A stretch of DNA of 33,289 bases, taken from IMG/VR virus record IMGVR_UViG_3300031997_000038, positions 1 to 33,289 of that record. One strand, written 5' to 3'. This document shows positions 20,755-27,904 of this stretch, piece by piece (position 1 is the stretch's first letter; every line of letters begins with the position of its first letter). Below the pieces are notes generated by a model. That model ran no database searches. It had not been told where the DNA came from and saw only the letters and a program-made list of their open reading frames with translations. Source of the DNA: a virus. The translations under genes were made by a program, and so were the position numbers.

Positions 20755-20909
20755 CTGATGTTATCATTCAGTATATGGTAAAGTGCCCGGTGTTATTTGA
20801 ACACGAACCCGTTGATTTAGTATCAGTGAACGCCTGTCAAACCTGTATATATCTACGATGGAGATACGGCAACAAAGTTGATTGTAAGTACGGTGAATCG
20901 AATGACTAA
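20751..20909 (+). CDS. Small Cys-containing hypothetical protein
   Basis: A 52-residue frame starting at ATG 20751 overlapping the preceding stop. It contains C-x-x-C (NACQTCIYLRW) and single cysteines in VKCPVLF and VDCKYGES, possibly one zinc site. Its stop overlaps the next start region (ATGACTAA at 20902). No family is recognised; it continues the run of short Cys-rich genes. Confidence 0.45.
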   Translation: MTDVIIQYMVKCPVLFEHEPVDLVSVNACQTCIYLRWRYGNKVDCKYGESND

Positions 20910-21099
20910 CTTACTCGAGCAGGGTATTACCATCAACGTCATGGCACCGGAACCGGAGCAGCGGTTCATCATCAAAGAGAACCTCGACTGGCCGGCAGCC
21001 CTTGAACTCGCGCTTCAGAACCGCAAGTGTCACCCAAACGAACCCATAGAACTCACTCCCGGGGATCTCGGCTGGCAGGTTGTCCGGGTGGTGAAGTGA
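20902..21099 (+). CDS. Small hypothetical protein
   Basis: From ATG 20902, overlapping the end of the previous gene, the 65-residue product has a strand (GITINVMAPEP), a helix (WPAALELALQNRK) and a closing strand (GWQVVRVVK). The compact alpha-beta outline is typical of short phage accessory proteins. Its TGA overlaps GTG 21096. An earlier in-frame ATG at 20878 is less likely because it lies deep inside the neighbour. Confidence 0.45.
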   Translation: MTNLLEQGITINVMAPEPEQRFIIKENLDWPAALELALQNRKCHPNEPIELTPGDLGWQVVRVVK

Positions 21100-21329
21100 A
21101 CGCGGGGATTTGGGGCATTACCCGCAAAATGAATATTGTGCATTGCTTTCGGGATGGCCGGGTAATCCATCCGACCGGCCCGTGCGGGAAACGCGGGTGG
21201 TTGTTCATGCCCCGCCCGAAGTGGAACACGGCCGCCCCGGACACCTGCCCGATCTGCCTTCGGGTCCTGGAACTGGAACAGATCGAAGAATCACTATCCA
21301 AACTATCTGAACTATCTACCCTATCTTAA
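21096..21329 (+). CDS. Small zinc-ribbon-like protein
   Basis: The 77-residue frame starts at GTG 21096 (GTGA overlap) or possibly ATG 21129. It has HCFRDG, then PTGPCGKRGW, and the C-x-x-C pair DTCPICLRVLELEQIEE, a probable single zinc site followed by a helix. The last residues are a Ser/Leu repeat (SKLSELSTLS). It is the last gene of the early operon; a pyrimidine-rich stretch follows. Function unknown. Confidence 0.45.
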   Translation: MNAGIWGITRKMNIVHCFRDGRVIHPTGPCGKRGWLFMPRPKWNTAAPDTCPICLRVLELEQIEESLSKLSELSTLS

Positions 21330-21365
21330 ATCATAACCCCTTTCTTTTATCATTCTCTCTTATAG
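21330..21365 (+). terminator. Pyrimidine-rich probable archaeal terminator
   Basis: After the stop at 21329 the plus strand has CCCCTTTCTTTTATC and further T-rich bases (to about 21362). Archaeal termination commonly uses such T-rich tracts without a strong hairpin. It separates the early operon from the membrane protein gene. Confidence 0.4.
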
Positions 21366-21383
21366 CCCCGTTTCCGAACGGGG
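21366..21383 (+). promoter_or_regulatory. 7-bp hairpin with TCCG tetraloop upstream of membrane protein
   Basis: CCCCGTT (21366-21372) pairs perfectly with AACGGGG (21377-21383) around the loop TCCG, a member of the stable UNCG class when transcribed. It ends 12 bases before ATG 21396, so it would lie in the 5' leader or act at the end of the upstream transcript. It could protect the mRNA, affect translation or help termination. Confidence 0.65.
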
Positions 21384-21395
21384 AGTGTGTACACC

Positions 21396-21908
21396 ATGGA
21401 AAACATAACAATTGCAATTGTCATCAGTATCGTTATTACGGCCCTCTATGCTGTAATGAAGTATGCTGAGAAGTATTACGGTACGAATCCCGAAGCATGG
21501 GACCAGACTAAGTTCCTGCAGCTCGTTGTTGTCGCAGTTGTCCTGGTAGTTGTCGGGTACTTCGGCCAGGGTATAATCAGCCAACCGGACTTCTCAATGA
21601 TTGAACAGACTATGGCCATGCTCGGTGCTGCGGTCTTTGCCCTTACTGGCATTAAGTTGGGAAAGAACGCCGCGACGACGGTTACCACCACACCGACACC
21701 AACGCCGCCCGGGGCTGTCGCAAAGAAAGTCAATCGGGAATGGGCTACCTTCGATGCAACACCGGAGAATAAGGAACTGATCCTGAAACAAATCGACGCC
21801 GCAGAAAATGCCGGTCTCTGGTCATTTAAAGTCACTTTTACCGGCGGGTATTACAAATTTGAAAACGGTCAGATGATCGAGGGTGCCGGCAACCCGTCGG
21901 GGAAATAA
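21396..21908 (+). CDS. Three-span membrane protein (holin candidate)
   Basis: The 170-residue protein (ATG 21396; GTG 21387 is possible) has three hydrophobic spans: about residues 5-20, 43-62 and 72-92. They are followed by a Thr/Pro linker (TTVTTTPTPTPPG) and a soluble C-terminal domain with WATFDATPENKELILKQIDA and GYYKFENGQMIEG. Small multi-span proteins next to structural genes are often holins, but the long soluble tail is unusual for one. A membrane-anchored virion or superinfection-exclusion protein is an alternative. It stands alone between a T-rich terminator and a TATA-like box, so it has its own unit. Confidence 0.6.
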   Translation: MENITIAIVISIVITALYAVMKYAEKYYGTNPEAWDQTKFLQLVVVAVVLVVVGYFGQGIISQPDFSMIEQTMAMLGAAVFALTGIKLGKNAATTVTTTPTPTPPGAVAKKVNREWATFDATPENKELILKQIDAAENAGLWSFKVTFTGGYYKFENGQMIEGAGNPSGK

Positions 21909-21913
21909 ACCCC

Positions 21914-21923
21914 ATATTTTAAA
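21914..21923 (+). promoter_or_regulatory. TATA-like box of the adhesion module
   Basis: ATATTTTAAA with an A-rich flank lies just after the membrane protein stop. An archaeal start about 22-27 bases downstream would fall near 21945, giving a leader of about 200 bases before the first small gene (22148). The box is the only A+T-rich element in an otherwise GC-rich gap, which supports the call. Confidence 0.5.
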
Positions 21924-21944
21924 AAACAGTATTGCACGTCCAGG

Positions 21945-22140
21945 GCTTGTGCCTCCAGGGGGAAACACCGCCGTTCAGACCGGCCACAGGCCCATTCCTC
22001 ATGGGTGGTTTTATTCACCTTATCCATTCCGTGAGAATAGAAGAACATGACAATGTTTCCCTCACAAAATCCACCAAAACCGCACCACACCGGGCTCACA
22101 GCACCCCGGTCGGTGCATTCCCTCAGGGGAAAGGCCTTTC
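21945..22140 (+). ncRNA. Probable structured leader or non-coding RNA
   Basis: This gap contains no supported gene. GGGGGAAACA (21958-21967) pairs with TGTTTCCCTC (22054-22063), 10 bp with one G-U, enclosing several local hairpins: GCCG/CGGC (21970-21973/21981-21984), CCCAT/ATGGG (21991-21995/22001-22005) and ATTC/GAAT (22026-22029/22035-22038). A further hairpin, ACCGGG/CCCGGT, lies at about 22089-22110. The arrangement is a multibranch fold with a closing helix. It could be a leader controlling the adhesion genes or a free RNA. Folding was done by eye; no known class was recognised. Confidence 0.45.
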
Positions 22141-22147
22141 AAAAAAT

Positions 22148-22297
22148 ATGAACGTTCAAGAACAACCGAAAGTAACCGTCAGCGCGATAAAATACTGCGC
22201 CGATGGCAGAGTCATCAACTACGGTGTAGTTACCGGTGGCTCGATCTTTGACAGACTGAAGAACAAAATCATCGCCATAACTGGCAGGAGAGCATAA
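22148..22297 (+). CDS. Small hypothetical protein at start of adhesion module
   Basis: From ATG 22148 the 49-residue product has a beta segment (PKVTVSAIKYCADGRVINYG) followed by a basic helix (FDRLKNKIIAITGRRA). It is followed closely by the 22299 gene. The longer open frame upstream (from 21932) runs through the structured region and is rejected. A role in fibre assembly is possible by location only. Confidence 0.4.
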   Translation: MNVQEQPKVTVSAIKYCADGRVINYGVVTGGSIFDRLKNKIIAITGRRA

Positions 22298-22298
22298 C

Positions 22299-22676
22299 AT
22301 GGTAGCAACAAAATTAACAACGGCGGGGATCACCGCTATGGCAACGGATCTCTATGCAGCCGGGGTAGGAGTCTGGCATCACATCGGATGGGGTATCGGT
22401 ACTACCGACCCGGTGATTGCGAACACGGCACTTGAGAACGTAACGGGTTGTGGTGAAACTCGTGCAACAGCAACGATCACCAATCCGTCAGCAGCGGTCT
22501 ATCGTGCGGTCGGTTCCCTGACGTGCAACGCAACTGGCAAAACGATCTCTGAAGCGGCGTTGTTCAACGATCCGACAACCGGGACAATGCTCATACGCGG
22601 TACGTTCACCGGGATTCCTGTCGTGCAAAACGATGTGATACAGTTCACGTTTGACCTGACATATACCACATCATAA
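22299..22676 (+). CDS. Fibre-associated structural protein, paralogue of the 6585 protein
   Basis: The 125-residue protein shares with the 6585 protein the order W-x-x-x-G-W-G-x-G-T (VWHHIGWGIGTTDP), TALENV, GKTISEAALFND, GTMLIRGTFTGIPVVQNDVI and a final strand. Such proteins are common near receptor-binding genes of tailed viruses and probably form a beta domain at fibre bases. Having two diverged copies, one in each tail module, suggests that each attaches a different fibre. Start ATG 22299 follows the previous stop after one base. Confidence 0.65.
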   Translation: MVATKLTTAGITAMATDLYAAGVGVWHHIGWGIGTTDPVIANTALENVTGCGETRATATITNPSAAVYRAVGSLTCNATGKTISEAALFNDPTTGTMLIRGTFTGIPVVQNDVIQFTFDLTYTTS

Positions 22677-22700
22677 TCATCTTTTTGGAGATGATGTGAG

Positions 22701-23051
22701 ATGGCATATACAATCGACAGAGCAAGTTTCAGAGCGACGAAAACCAACGATCCGCTTGTCTTCCGAGTTGACTTTGAGTTCACCGATGATACTATTGCTG
22801 ATGTAAATGTGGCATGGATTTACACATGGAAATCAGCGTCTTTCATGTGGAACTCCAACATGGACGCACCTGCTCTTACGGCTGCTCTTACGGCTGCGGT
22901 GGTTGCTGCTCGGAAACCCGATGCTGAAACTACTGCTGAAACCGCATTAAGGAATCGCGGTACGGTTGTCATAAGAACCAACCCGACAGTAACACCAGTA
23001 AATGACGGACACACTGAAGCGTTACCACTGTTCGTTAAGGTGGTGACGTAA
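22701..23051 (+). CDS. Adhesion-module structural protein
   Basis: The 116-residue protein is preceded by GGAGATGATGTGAG. It is beta-rich at the start (DPLVFRVDFEFTDDTIADV) with an aromatic stretch (WIYTWKSASFMWN), then an Ala-rich helix (APALTAALTAAVVAARKPDA). It ends at the same position as the next gene starts. No motif identifies it; its neighbours suggest a virion component. Unknown family. Confidence 0.5.
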   Translation: MAYTIDRASFRATKTNDPLVFRVDFEFTDDTIADVNVAWIYTWKSASFMWNSNMDAPALTAALTAAVVAARKPDAETTAETALRNRGTVVIRTNPTVTPVNDGHTEALPLFVKVVT

Positions 23052-23419
23052 TGGCACTCACAAAATCGGTATCGACACAGGTCAGCAATCAGACAGTAGC
23101 AGCCGCAACCGAATATGCGTTATCGTCTATCACGGCAGTTGACTGTTCAGCCGTTCTTATCGCCGATATTGAAGGACTCTGCACTTACAACGCATCAGGA
23201 ACAACGGCAGCAATTATCAGAGTCTATGCTTCACAGGACAACTCGAATTGGGGTAGTTCGCCGGTTGACCAGTTTACTATGCCCTTTGCAGCGAATACGA
23301 CAAAGCGATGGTCAAAGACCATTGTGCCATCTGCGAAGTATCTGAAAGTTACCGTCTATAACGCCGATGCAAGTTACTCGATAACTGCGGCATACGTCTA
23401 TCTGACCACACAGGCATAA
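23051..23419 (+). CDS. Adhesion-module beta-sandwich-like protein
   Basis: This 122-residue protein alternates strands through its whole length (EYALSSITAVDCSAVLIADI, AIIRVYASQDNSNWG, SAKYLKVTVYNADASYSIT). The F5/8-type pattern S-x-D-x-x-x-W and W-S-K-T-I-V-P-S-A-K-Y-L-K-V suggests a discoidin-like sandwich, typical of proteins that bind surface sugars. ATG 23051 overlaps the preceding stop. It is followed by a DUF2341 adhesin. A binding role is an inference. Confidence 0.55.
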   Translation: MALTKSVSTQVSNQTVAAATEYALSSITAVDCSAVLIADIEGLCTYNASGTTAAIIRVYASQDNSNWGSSPVDQFTMPFAANTTKRWSKTIVPSAKYLKVTVYNADASYSITAAYVYLTTQA

Positions 23420-23432
23420 GGGAGACTCTTAA

Positions 23433-24437
23433 ATGGGTTTCTTTTATCCTCAATGGCAGAAGATTATCAGAATCGGGGTAACAACTCCACCGACTACTAC
23501 CGGGTATCAGGTAAAAGTTGAAATCCCTTGGCAACCCGGAATGCGAGACGATTTTGCCGACCTTCGGTTCTCTGATTATTATCGAATACTGCCATACTGG
23601 ATTGAAACATCGACCACTCGTTCAACTGCTACGGTGTGGGTAAAACTTACTGAGGTTAATACTGCCGCCAACGAGTTCTTTTGTTATTATGGAAATGGTG
23701 GAGCATCATCGGAAAGTAACGGTGATAACGTCTTTGAGTTCTTTGATGATTTTCTTGGTTCTGCATTAGATACAACAAAGTGGACACAAACTACCGACCC
23801 GGCAACCACTCTTGAAGTATCAAATAGTGAGTTGCATATTATTAACACACACGCTGCGGTGAGCGGGGTTTATGCCACAACATCCTTTGGAGTGAACTAT
23901 ACTATAACAGCCAGATGGAAACCACTGACAACCGGGTATAGTTACCCGATGATAGGATCAGATAGTAGAGCGACTGGAGGAACAGATAGGGCAATTGCGT
24001 TTGTGCACGATTATAGTGGCACTAGGTATTATTGGTTAGAAACCACCGCGGTTTCAACGACAAGCACCAGAACGAGTTTAGTAAACGATGGATTATATCA
24101 TGTTATAACAATTTCAAGAAATGGAACGACAAGTGTAATTTTTACGATTGGGACAACCACTGTTACAAATACAGTAAATGTCCCATCAGGATCTATTGCT
24201 CCATCAATAACATCTTTTTATAGTAGTACTTCTGGAGAACAATATGTTGATTGGTTTGCAGTCCGTAAATATCAATCAACCGAACCCACCTGCACACCGG
24301 CAGAGAGCGGGATTAATACTGCATTTTACCAGGCACTATTAAGAGCCAAGCACGTTTTTGATGTGGCAACCTATCCCTACACCCTTGCAGTATCGTTCGT
24401 CACTGACCACATGCACTTGACATGGACTGAACCGTAA
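23433..24437 (+). CDS. DUF2341 adhesin-like protein
   Basis: The first 100 residues of this 334-residue protein match the DUF2341 plan: an opening Y-P-Q-W-Q-K, then a strand, ADLRFSD, LPYWIET, TATVWVKL and EFFCYYGNGGASSESNG, closing with FEFFDDFLGSALDTTKW. That family is common in surface and virus proteins of methanogens and other archaea. The C-terminal part (about 115-290) resembles a concanavalin/LamG-type sugar-binding sandwich (VDWFAVRKYQ). The middle third is A/T-rich compared with the ends, hinting at domain swapping. Likely a fibre or adhesin subunit. Confidence 0.75.
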   Translation: MGFFYPQWQKIIRIGVTTPPTTTGYQVKVEIPWQPGMRDDFADLRFSDYYRILPYWIETSTTRSTATVWVKLTEVNTAANEFFCYYGNGGASSESNGDNVFEFFDDFLGSALDTTKWTQTTDPATTLEVSNSELHIINTHAAVSGVYATTSFGVNYTITARWKPLTTGYSYPMIGSDSRATGGTDRAIAFVHDYSGTRYYWLETTAVSTTSTRTSLVNDGLYHVITISRNGTTSVIFTIGTTTVTNTVNVPSGSIAPSITSFYSSTSGEQYVDWFAVRKYQSTEPTCTPAESGINTAFYQALLRAKHVFDVATYPYTLAVSFVTDHMHLTWTEP

Positions 24438-27013
24438 TGGCAACCAAACTGTATCTGAACTCGGCAACTGCTGATGCACCAGTACCAAACGCAAAACAGT
24501 CTGCCGATACGATTTTAGACGATTTCGCTTCATCGTATGCCACCTACGCAGCACCGGCACAGATGACCATAACTAACGGTAGTAACAACCGTTCAAACTC
24601 CGGTACTGGAACATCAACAACAAGCAACCATAAATCGCATTACGGGACGTGGGTGAGCGCTCCGCTTGGAGCTCAGACATGGACTTCGTGGACTGTCACG
24701 ATTGCGCTCTCGATGCTCGAAACCAGAGCAAAGCAGAACAATTATCCGAGAGTGAAAATCTACAAATGGTTAGCCAATGATACATTTGGTTCCGACATTT
24801 TAGCCCTCGTAAATTCTGGAACAGAAGTCGGCATTACTGCGTCACTTGTTACTTACTTCTCTGCGGTAAGTCTGACAAACACAACATTTGCAGCAGGTGA
24901 CCGGGTAGTTATTGAGATAGAAGATGACGCTACACCGACAGAGACGTATGCCGTTGATCATGCTTTACAGTTCGACGGTGCTGATGCCGGCGCATACGGT
25001 TCTTATGTATCTTTTTCAGGAACGATTACATGGGGTACACAGACATACGATCAGAGCGTTTCAGCCAATGCAACCTTTACACCGTCCGTATCAAGAGCAG
25101 AAACGCTTTATCGTTCTCTTGGTGTAAATCTCGCGTCAACCGTTGGAATCACCCGGCAAACGTATAAAACACTATCAGCATCGCTGACCTTCACCGTTCT
25201 GCTTTCCACACTCTATGCACTACTTCAGAGAAAGACCGGGTCTGGTGGAACGTATGCCGATCTGAAGAAAGTGTTGTGGGGTGATGCGGTACTCGACGAT
25301 TATACCGGGTCAAGCGGGAACACTTACTATTATCGGCTGGCGAAATACATCGATGGTGTATCGCAAGGATGGTCGAACGAAGTAAGTGCTGCATGGACCG
25401 GAGCATCGACCTTCTACCAGACCGTTTCCGCTTCAGCGACGTTCACAGCAGCATTATCAAAGATAGCCACACGATACCGGACGTTATCAGCAAATGCCAC
25501 ATTCACAGCGACGTTATCACGGTTCGTTACCGCATACCGTTCATTATCAGCCTCGGCAACCTTTACCCCCACACTCTCACGATTAGCAACCCGGTATCGG
25601 TCACTATCCGTCAATGCAACCTTTACGGCAGCACTCTCACGTATTCCGACGTATTGGAGAACGATAAGCGCGTCGGCAACCTTTACCCCCACTATTATCA
25701 GGCAGACATACCGGACTCTGGTAGCCTCAGCTACGTTCACGGTTGCATTATCGCGGATCGCCACTCACCTAAAAACAATATCTGTCTCAGCGACGTTCAC
25801 ACCATCAATCGTCCGACAGGGATACAGAACACTAGCTGCAAATGCAACTTTTACAGCGACAATCGGAAAAGCCCTGACCTTATACCGGTCACTTGCTGCA
25901 AATGCCACGTTTACCGTCTCAATCCTCTCACAGAAAACCAAGTATATCACCCTATCAGCCTCAGCCGCATTCACCGTAACGATAGCGAGACTTACAACCC
26001 GATACCGGACGATTTCAACTAACGCCACGTTTACTGTCACATTGACAAAGGCATTGACATTATACCGGACAATCGCTGCAACCGCAACCTTCACCGTCTC
26101 AATTATCCGGCAGTTTTACAGATCACTATCAGTCAGTCTTGCATCTACCGTTACGCTGTCAAGAATAGCAACCTTCTACCGCTCACTATCAGTATCAGCC
26201 ACGTTCACACCGGCACTCACAAAAGTAAAGACCAAACTTCAATCAATCGCCGTAAATGCTACATTCACGGTATCAATCGTCCGGCAGACATACCGCTCAT
26301 TAGCAGTTAGTGCAACCTTTACCGTTGCATTATCCCGGGCATTAACGCTGTATCGTTCACTCGCAGCACCAGTAACATTCACAGTCTCTATTATTCGCCG
26401 AATGTACCGGACGCTTGCGACAAATGCCACGTTCACGGTAACTCTCTCCCGGCTGGCAACCCTCTATCGAACCGTATCAGCATCACTGGCAAGCACCGTC
26501 TCACTCATCGCAACATTACAGGCCGGCACCCGGTATGTCACGCTATCAGCCTCCGCAACGTTCACATCAACCGTTTCAACACTCACCACACGATGCCGGA
26601 CATTATCAGCCAGCCTTGCATCAACGGTCTCGTTATCCAGGACCGCAACCTTCTATCGAACACTCGCGGCAAACCTTACCTTTACGGTCCTGCTATCAAG
26701 AATTTCAACCTTTTACCGGACCTTATCAGCACCACTCACGTTCACGGTATCACTGATAAGAAGAATCTCAGCGTACCGCACCCTGTCCGTTACGGAAGAG
26801 ATCACCCCCACACTTTCACGAACAATCAGTCTGTCCCGGACATTATCGGCAGCCGCTTCATTTATTGTTACTCTGGCTGCCGCAATCTGGAACCTATACC
26901 CCCTGACCGTTACGATCAGCATCCTGAAACGGATTGCAGCTCTCTTAACCCAGCCCCGGACGGTAACACTCTCAGCCCAACCCCGGGCCTGTATTCTGGA
27001 GGTAATTGAATGA
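24437..27013 (+). CDS. Giant repeat fibre/adhesin, about 28 short tandem repeats
   Basis: The 858-residue protein is the longest in the window. Residues about 1-205 are a beta-rich domain (TWVSAPLGAQTWTSWTVTIA). Three repeats follow, then a fibronectin-III-like insert (about 265-325, TYYYRLAKYIDGVSQGWSNE), then about 25 further repeats to near residue 825. The repeat unit is 18-20 residues of the form Y-R-[ST]-L-[SA]-x-[NS]-A-T-F-T-[VPA]-x-[LI]-x-[RK]-x-x-T. Each unit has two short strands separated by a basic turn, so a long beta-solenoid or fibrous rod is expected, studded with Tyr-Arg. A length-variable fibre or surface adhesin is likely. Confidence 0.65.
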   Translation: MATKLYLNSATADAPVPNAKQSADTILDDFASSYATYAAPAQMTITNGSNNRSNSGTGTSTTSNHKSHYGTWVSAPLGAQTWTSWTVTIALSMLETRAKQNNYPRVKIYKWLANDTFGSDILALVNSGTEVGITASLVTYFSAVSLTNTTFAAGDRVVIEIEDDATPTETYAVDHALQFDGADAGAYGSYVSFSGTITWGTQTYDQSVSANATFTPSVSRAETLYRSLGVNLASTVGITRQTYKTLSASLTFTVLLSTLYALLQRKTGSGGTYADLKKVLWGDAVLDDYTGSSGNTYYYRLAKYIDGVSQGWSNEVSAAWTGASTFYQTVSASATFTAALSKIATRYRTLSANATFTATLSRFVTAYRSLSASATFTPTLSRLATRYRSLSVNATFTAALSRIPTYWRTISASATFTPTIIRQTYRTLVASATFTVALSRIATHLKTISVSATFTPSIVRQGYRTLAANATFTATIGKALTLYRSLAANATFTVSILSQKTKYITLSASAAFTVTIARLTTRYRTISTNATFTVTLTKALTLYRTIAATATFTVSIIRQFYRSLSVSLASTVTLSRIATFYRSLSVSATFTPALTKVKTKLQSIAVNATFTVSIVRQTYRSLAVSATFTVALSRALTLYRSLAAPVTFTVSIIRRMYRTLATNATFTVTLSRLATLYRTVSASLASTVSLIATLQAGTRYVTLSASATFTSTVSTLTTRCRTLSASLASTVSLSRTATFYRTLAANLTFTVLLSRISTFYRTLSAPLTFTVSLIRRISAYRTLSVTEEITPTLSRTISLSRTLSAAASFIVTLAAAIWNLYPLTVTISILKRIAALLTQPRTVTLSAQPRACILEVIE
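25425..26850 (+). repeat. Degenerate tandem repeat array inside the fibre gene
   Basis: About 25 units of 54-60 bases each encode the Y-R-T-L-S-A-x-A-T-F-T block. Units alternate between lengths of 54 and 60 bases in several places, suggesting an ancestral two-unit repeat. Units have diverged at silent and replacement sites but keep the pattern, so they are not recent copies. The third frame and the minus strand stay open across it, producing shadow frames. Confidence 0.85.
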
Positions 27014-27285
27014 CAACAACAACAGTTCACAAAGGAGACACGATCAGGCTGAAAGCCTCATTTTACACGTTTGCCGGTGTCCTGACCGATCCGACAAGTG
27101 TAACGTACACAGTGTATGACGATGCAGAAACGGTAGTGACAACCGGGAATGCCACAAAGGAAACGACCGGGGTCTATTACGCCGATTATACCACGACAGT
27201 AAGAGGCACGTTCTCGTATGAATTCTCCGGGACACTTGAATCAAAAAGTATTCTCTCCCGGGATTACTTCGCGGTGATATGGTGA
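27010..27285 (+). CDS. Small Ig-like structural protein
   Basis: The 91-residue protein starts at an ATGA overlap with the fibre gene. It is composed of strands: VHKGDTIRLKASFYTFAG, PTSVTYTVYDDAETVV, GVYYADYTTTVRGTFSYEF. The D-P-T-S-V-T-Y-T-V-Y pattern and G-x-Y-Y-A-D-Y-T-T resemble single-Ig-domain proteins found near phage baseplates and upper fibres. It probably caps or binds the fibre. Its stop overlaps the next GTG. Confidence 0.65.
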   Translation: MTTTTVHKGDTIRLKASFYTFAGVLTDPTSVTYTVYDDAETVVTTGNATKETTGVYYADYTTTVRGTFSYEFSGTLESKSILSRDYFAVIW

Positions 27286-27413
27286 AGTGTACCGATTGCC
27301 GGAACTGGAGTAAGTGTACAGAGTTGGACCGGCAGAAACACGATGCCTCCGGTACCTGTGATACGTTCCTGAAGATCGACTGGTCGGTACTCGGGGAAAG
27401 GCACTGGACATGA
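27282..27413 (+). CDS. Small Cys-rich protein before ParB-like gene
   Basis: The 43-residue frame begins at GTG 27282 (GTGA overlap) and ends overlapping ATG 27410. Its start KCTDCRNWSKCTELDRQKHD and DASGTCDTF give a C-x-x-C-x(5)-C...C pattern, likely one zinc ion. Such DCRNW-type micro-proteins are common in phages as accessory genes. Coupling on both sides supports translation. Confidence 0.55.
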   Translation: MKCTDCRNWSKCTELDRQKHDASGTCDTFLKIDWSVLGERHWT

Positions 27414-27904
27414 ACTTCAAAAAAGTATTCATCAGCGAACTATCGCCAGCGAAATACAATCCCCGGAAAGACCTGCAACCGAACGACCCGGAATATCAAG
27501 CGATAAAGCGGTCGATTGAAGAGTTCGGATATGTTGACCCGGTTATTGTAAACAGCGATTATACGGTGATCGGAGGACACCAAAGATTAAAGGTGCTGAA
27601 AGAACTGGGACACGCACAGATTGACGTTGTAGTTGTGGATATCCCGAAGATCAAAGAGAAGGCGCTGAACATCGCTCTGAACAAGATCACGGGCGAATGG
27701 GACACGCAACGATTAACCGACCTGCTCGGGGAACTGAAAGCAGAGGGAATGGATATCAGCATCACCGGGTTTGATGATGCTGAATTTGACCGAATAATTC
27801 GGGATATGAACATACCGGAAACCGAAAAAGAATATGATGAATCCGTCGCCGATGATGTGGAAATGATAACGTGCCCCCATTGTGGAAAGGAGTTTCCTCA
27901 ATGA
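27410..27904 (+). CDS. ParB/Srx-fold nuclease-domain protein with zinc knuckle
   Basis: The 164-residue protein opens with a ParB-like domain (about 5-95): FISELSPAKYNPRKDL, IKRSIEEFGYVDPVIVN, the signature TVIGGHQRLKVLKELGH, and IPKIKEKALNIALNK. The G-G-H-Q-R box is the nucleotide-binding motif of the family. The C-terminal part carries C-P-H-C-G-K (one half zinc knuckle). Viral ParB-like proteins next to methyltransferases and terminase are frequent and often regulate packaging or modification; they are seldom real partition proteins. Its stop overlaps the methyltransferase start. Confidence 0.85.
   Translation: MNFKKVFISELSPAKYNPRKDLQPNDPEYQAIKRSIEEFGYVDPVIVNSDYTVIGGHQRLKVLKELGHAQIDVVVVDIPKIKEKALNIALNKITGEWDTQRLTDLLGELKAEGMDISITGFDDAEFDRIIRDMNIPETEKEYDESVADDVEMITCPHCGKEFPQ

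Noticed and set aside
21932-22147. Upstream extension of the 22148 frame to 21932
   Set aside because: The codons run through the hairpin-rich gap with no ribosome-binding site, and the translation (His/Pro/Thr-rich) does not look like a protein.
25369-26022. Long plus-strand alternative frame in the fibre repeats, and minus-strand frames nearby
   Set aside because: The repeated base pattern keeps several frames free of stops. Only the main frame shows residue-level conservation of Y-R-T-L and A-T-F-T.
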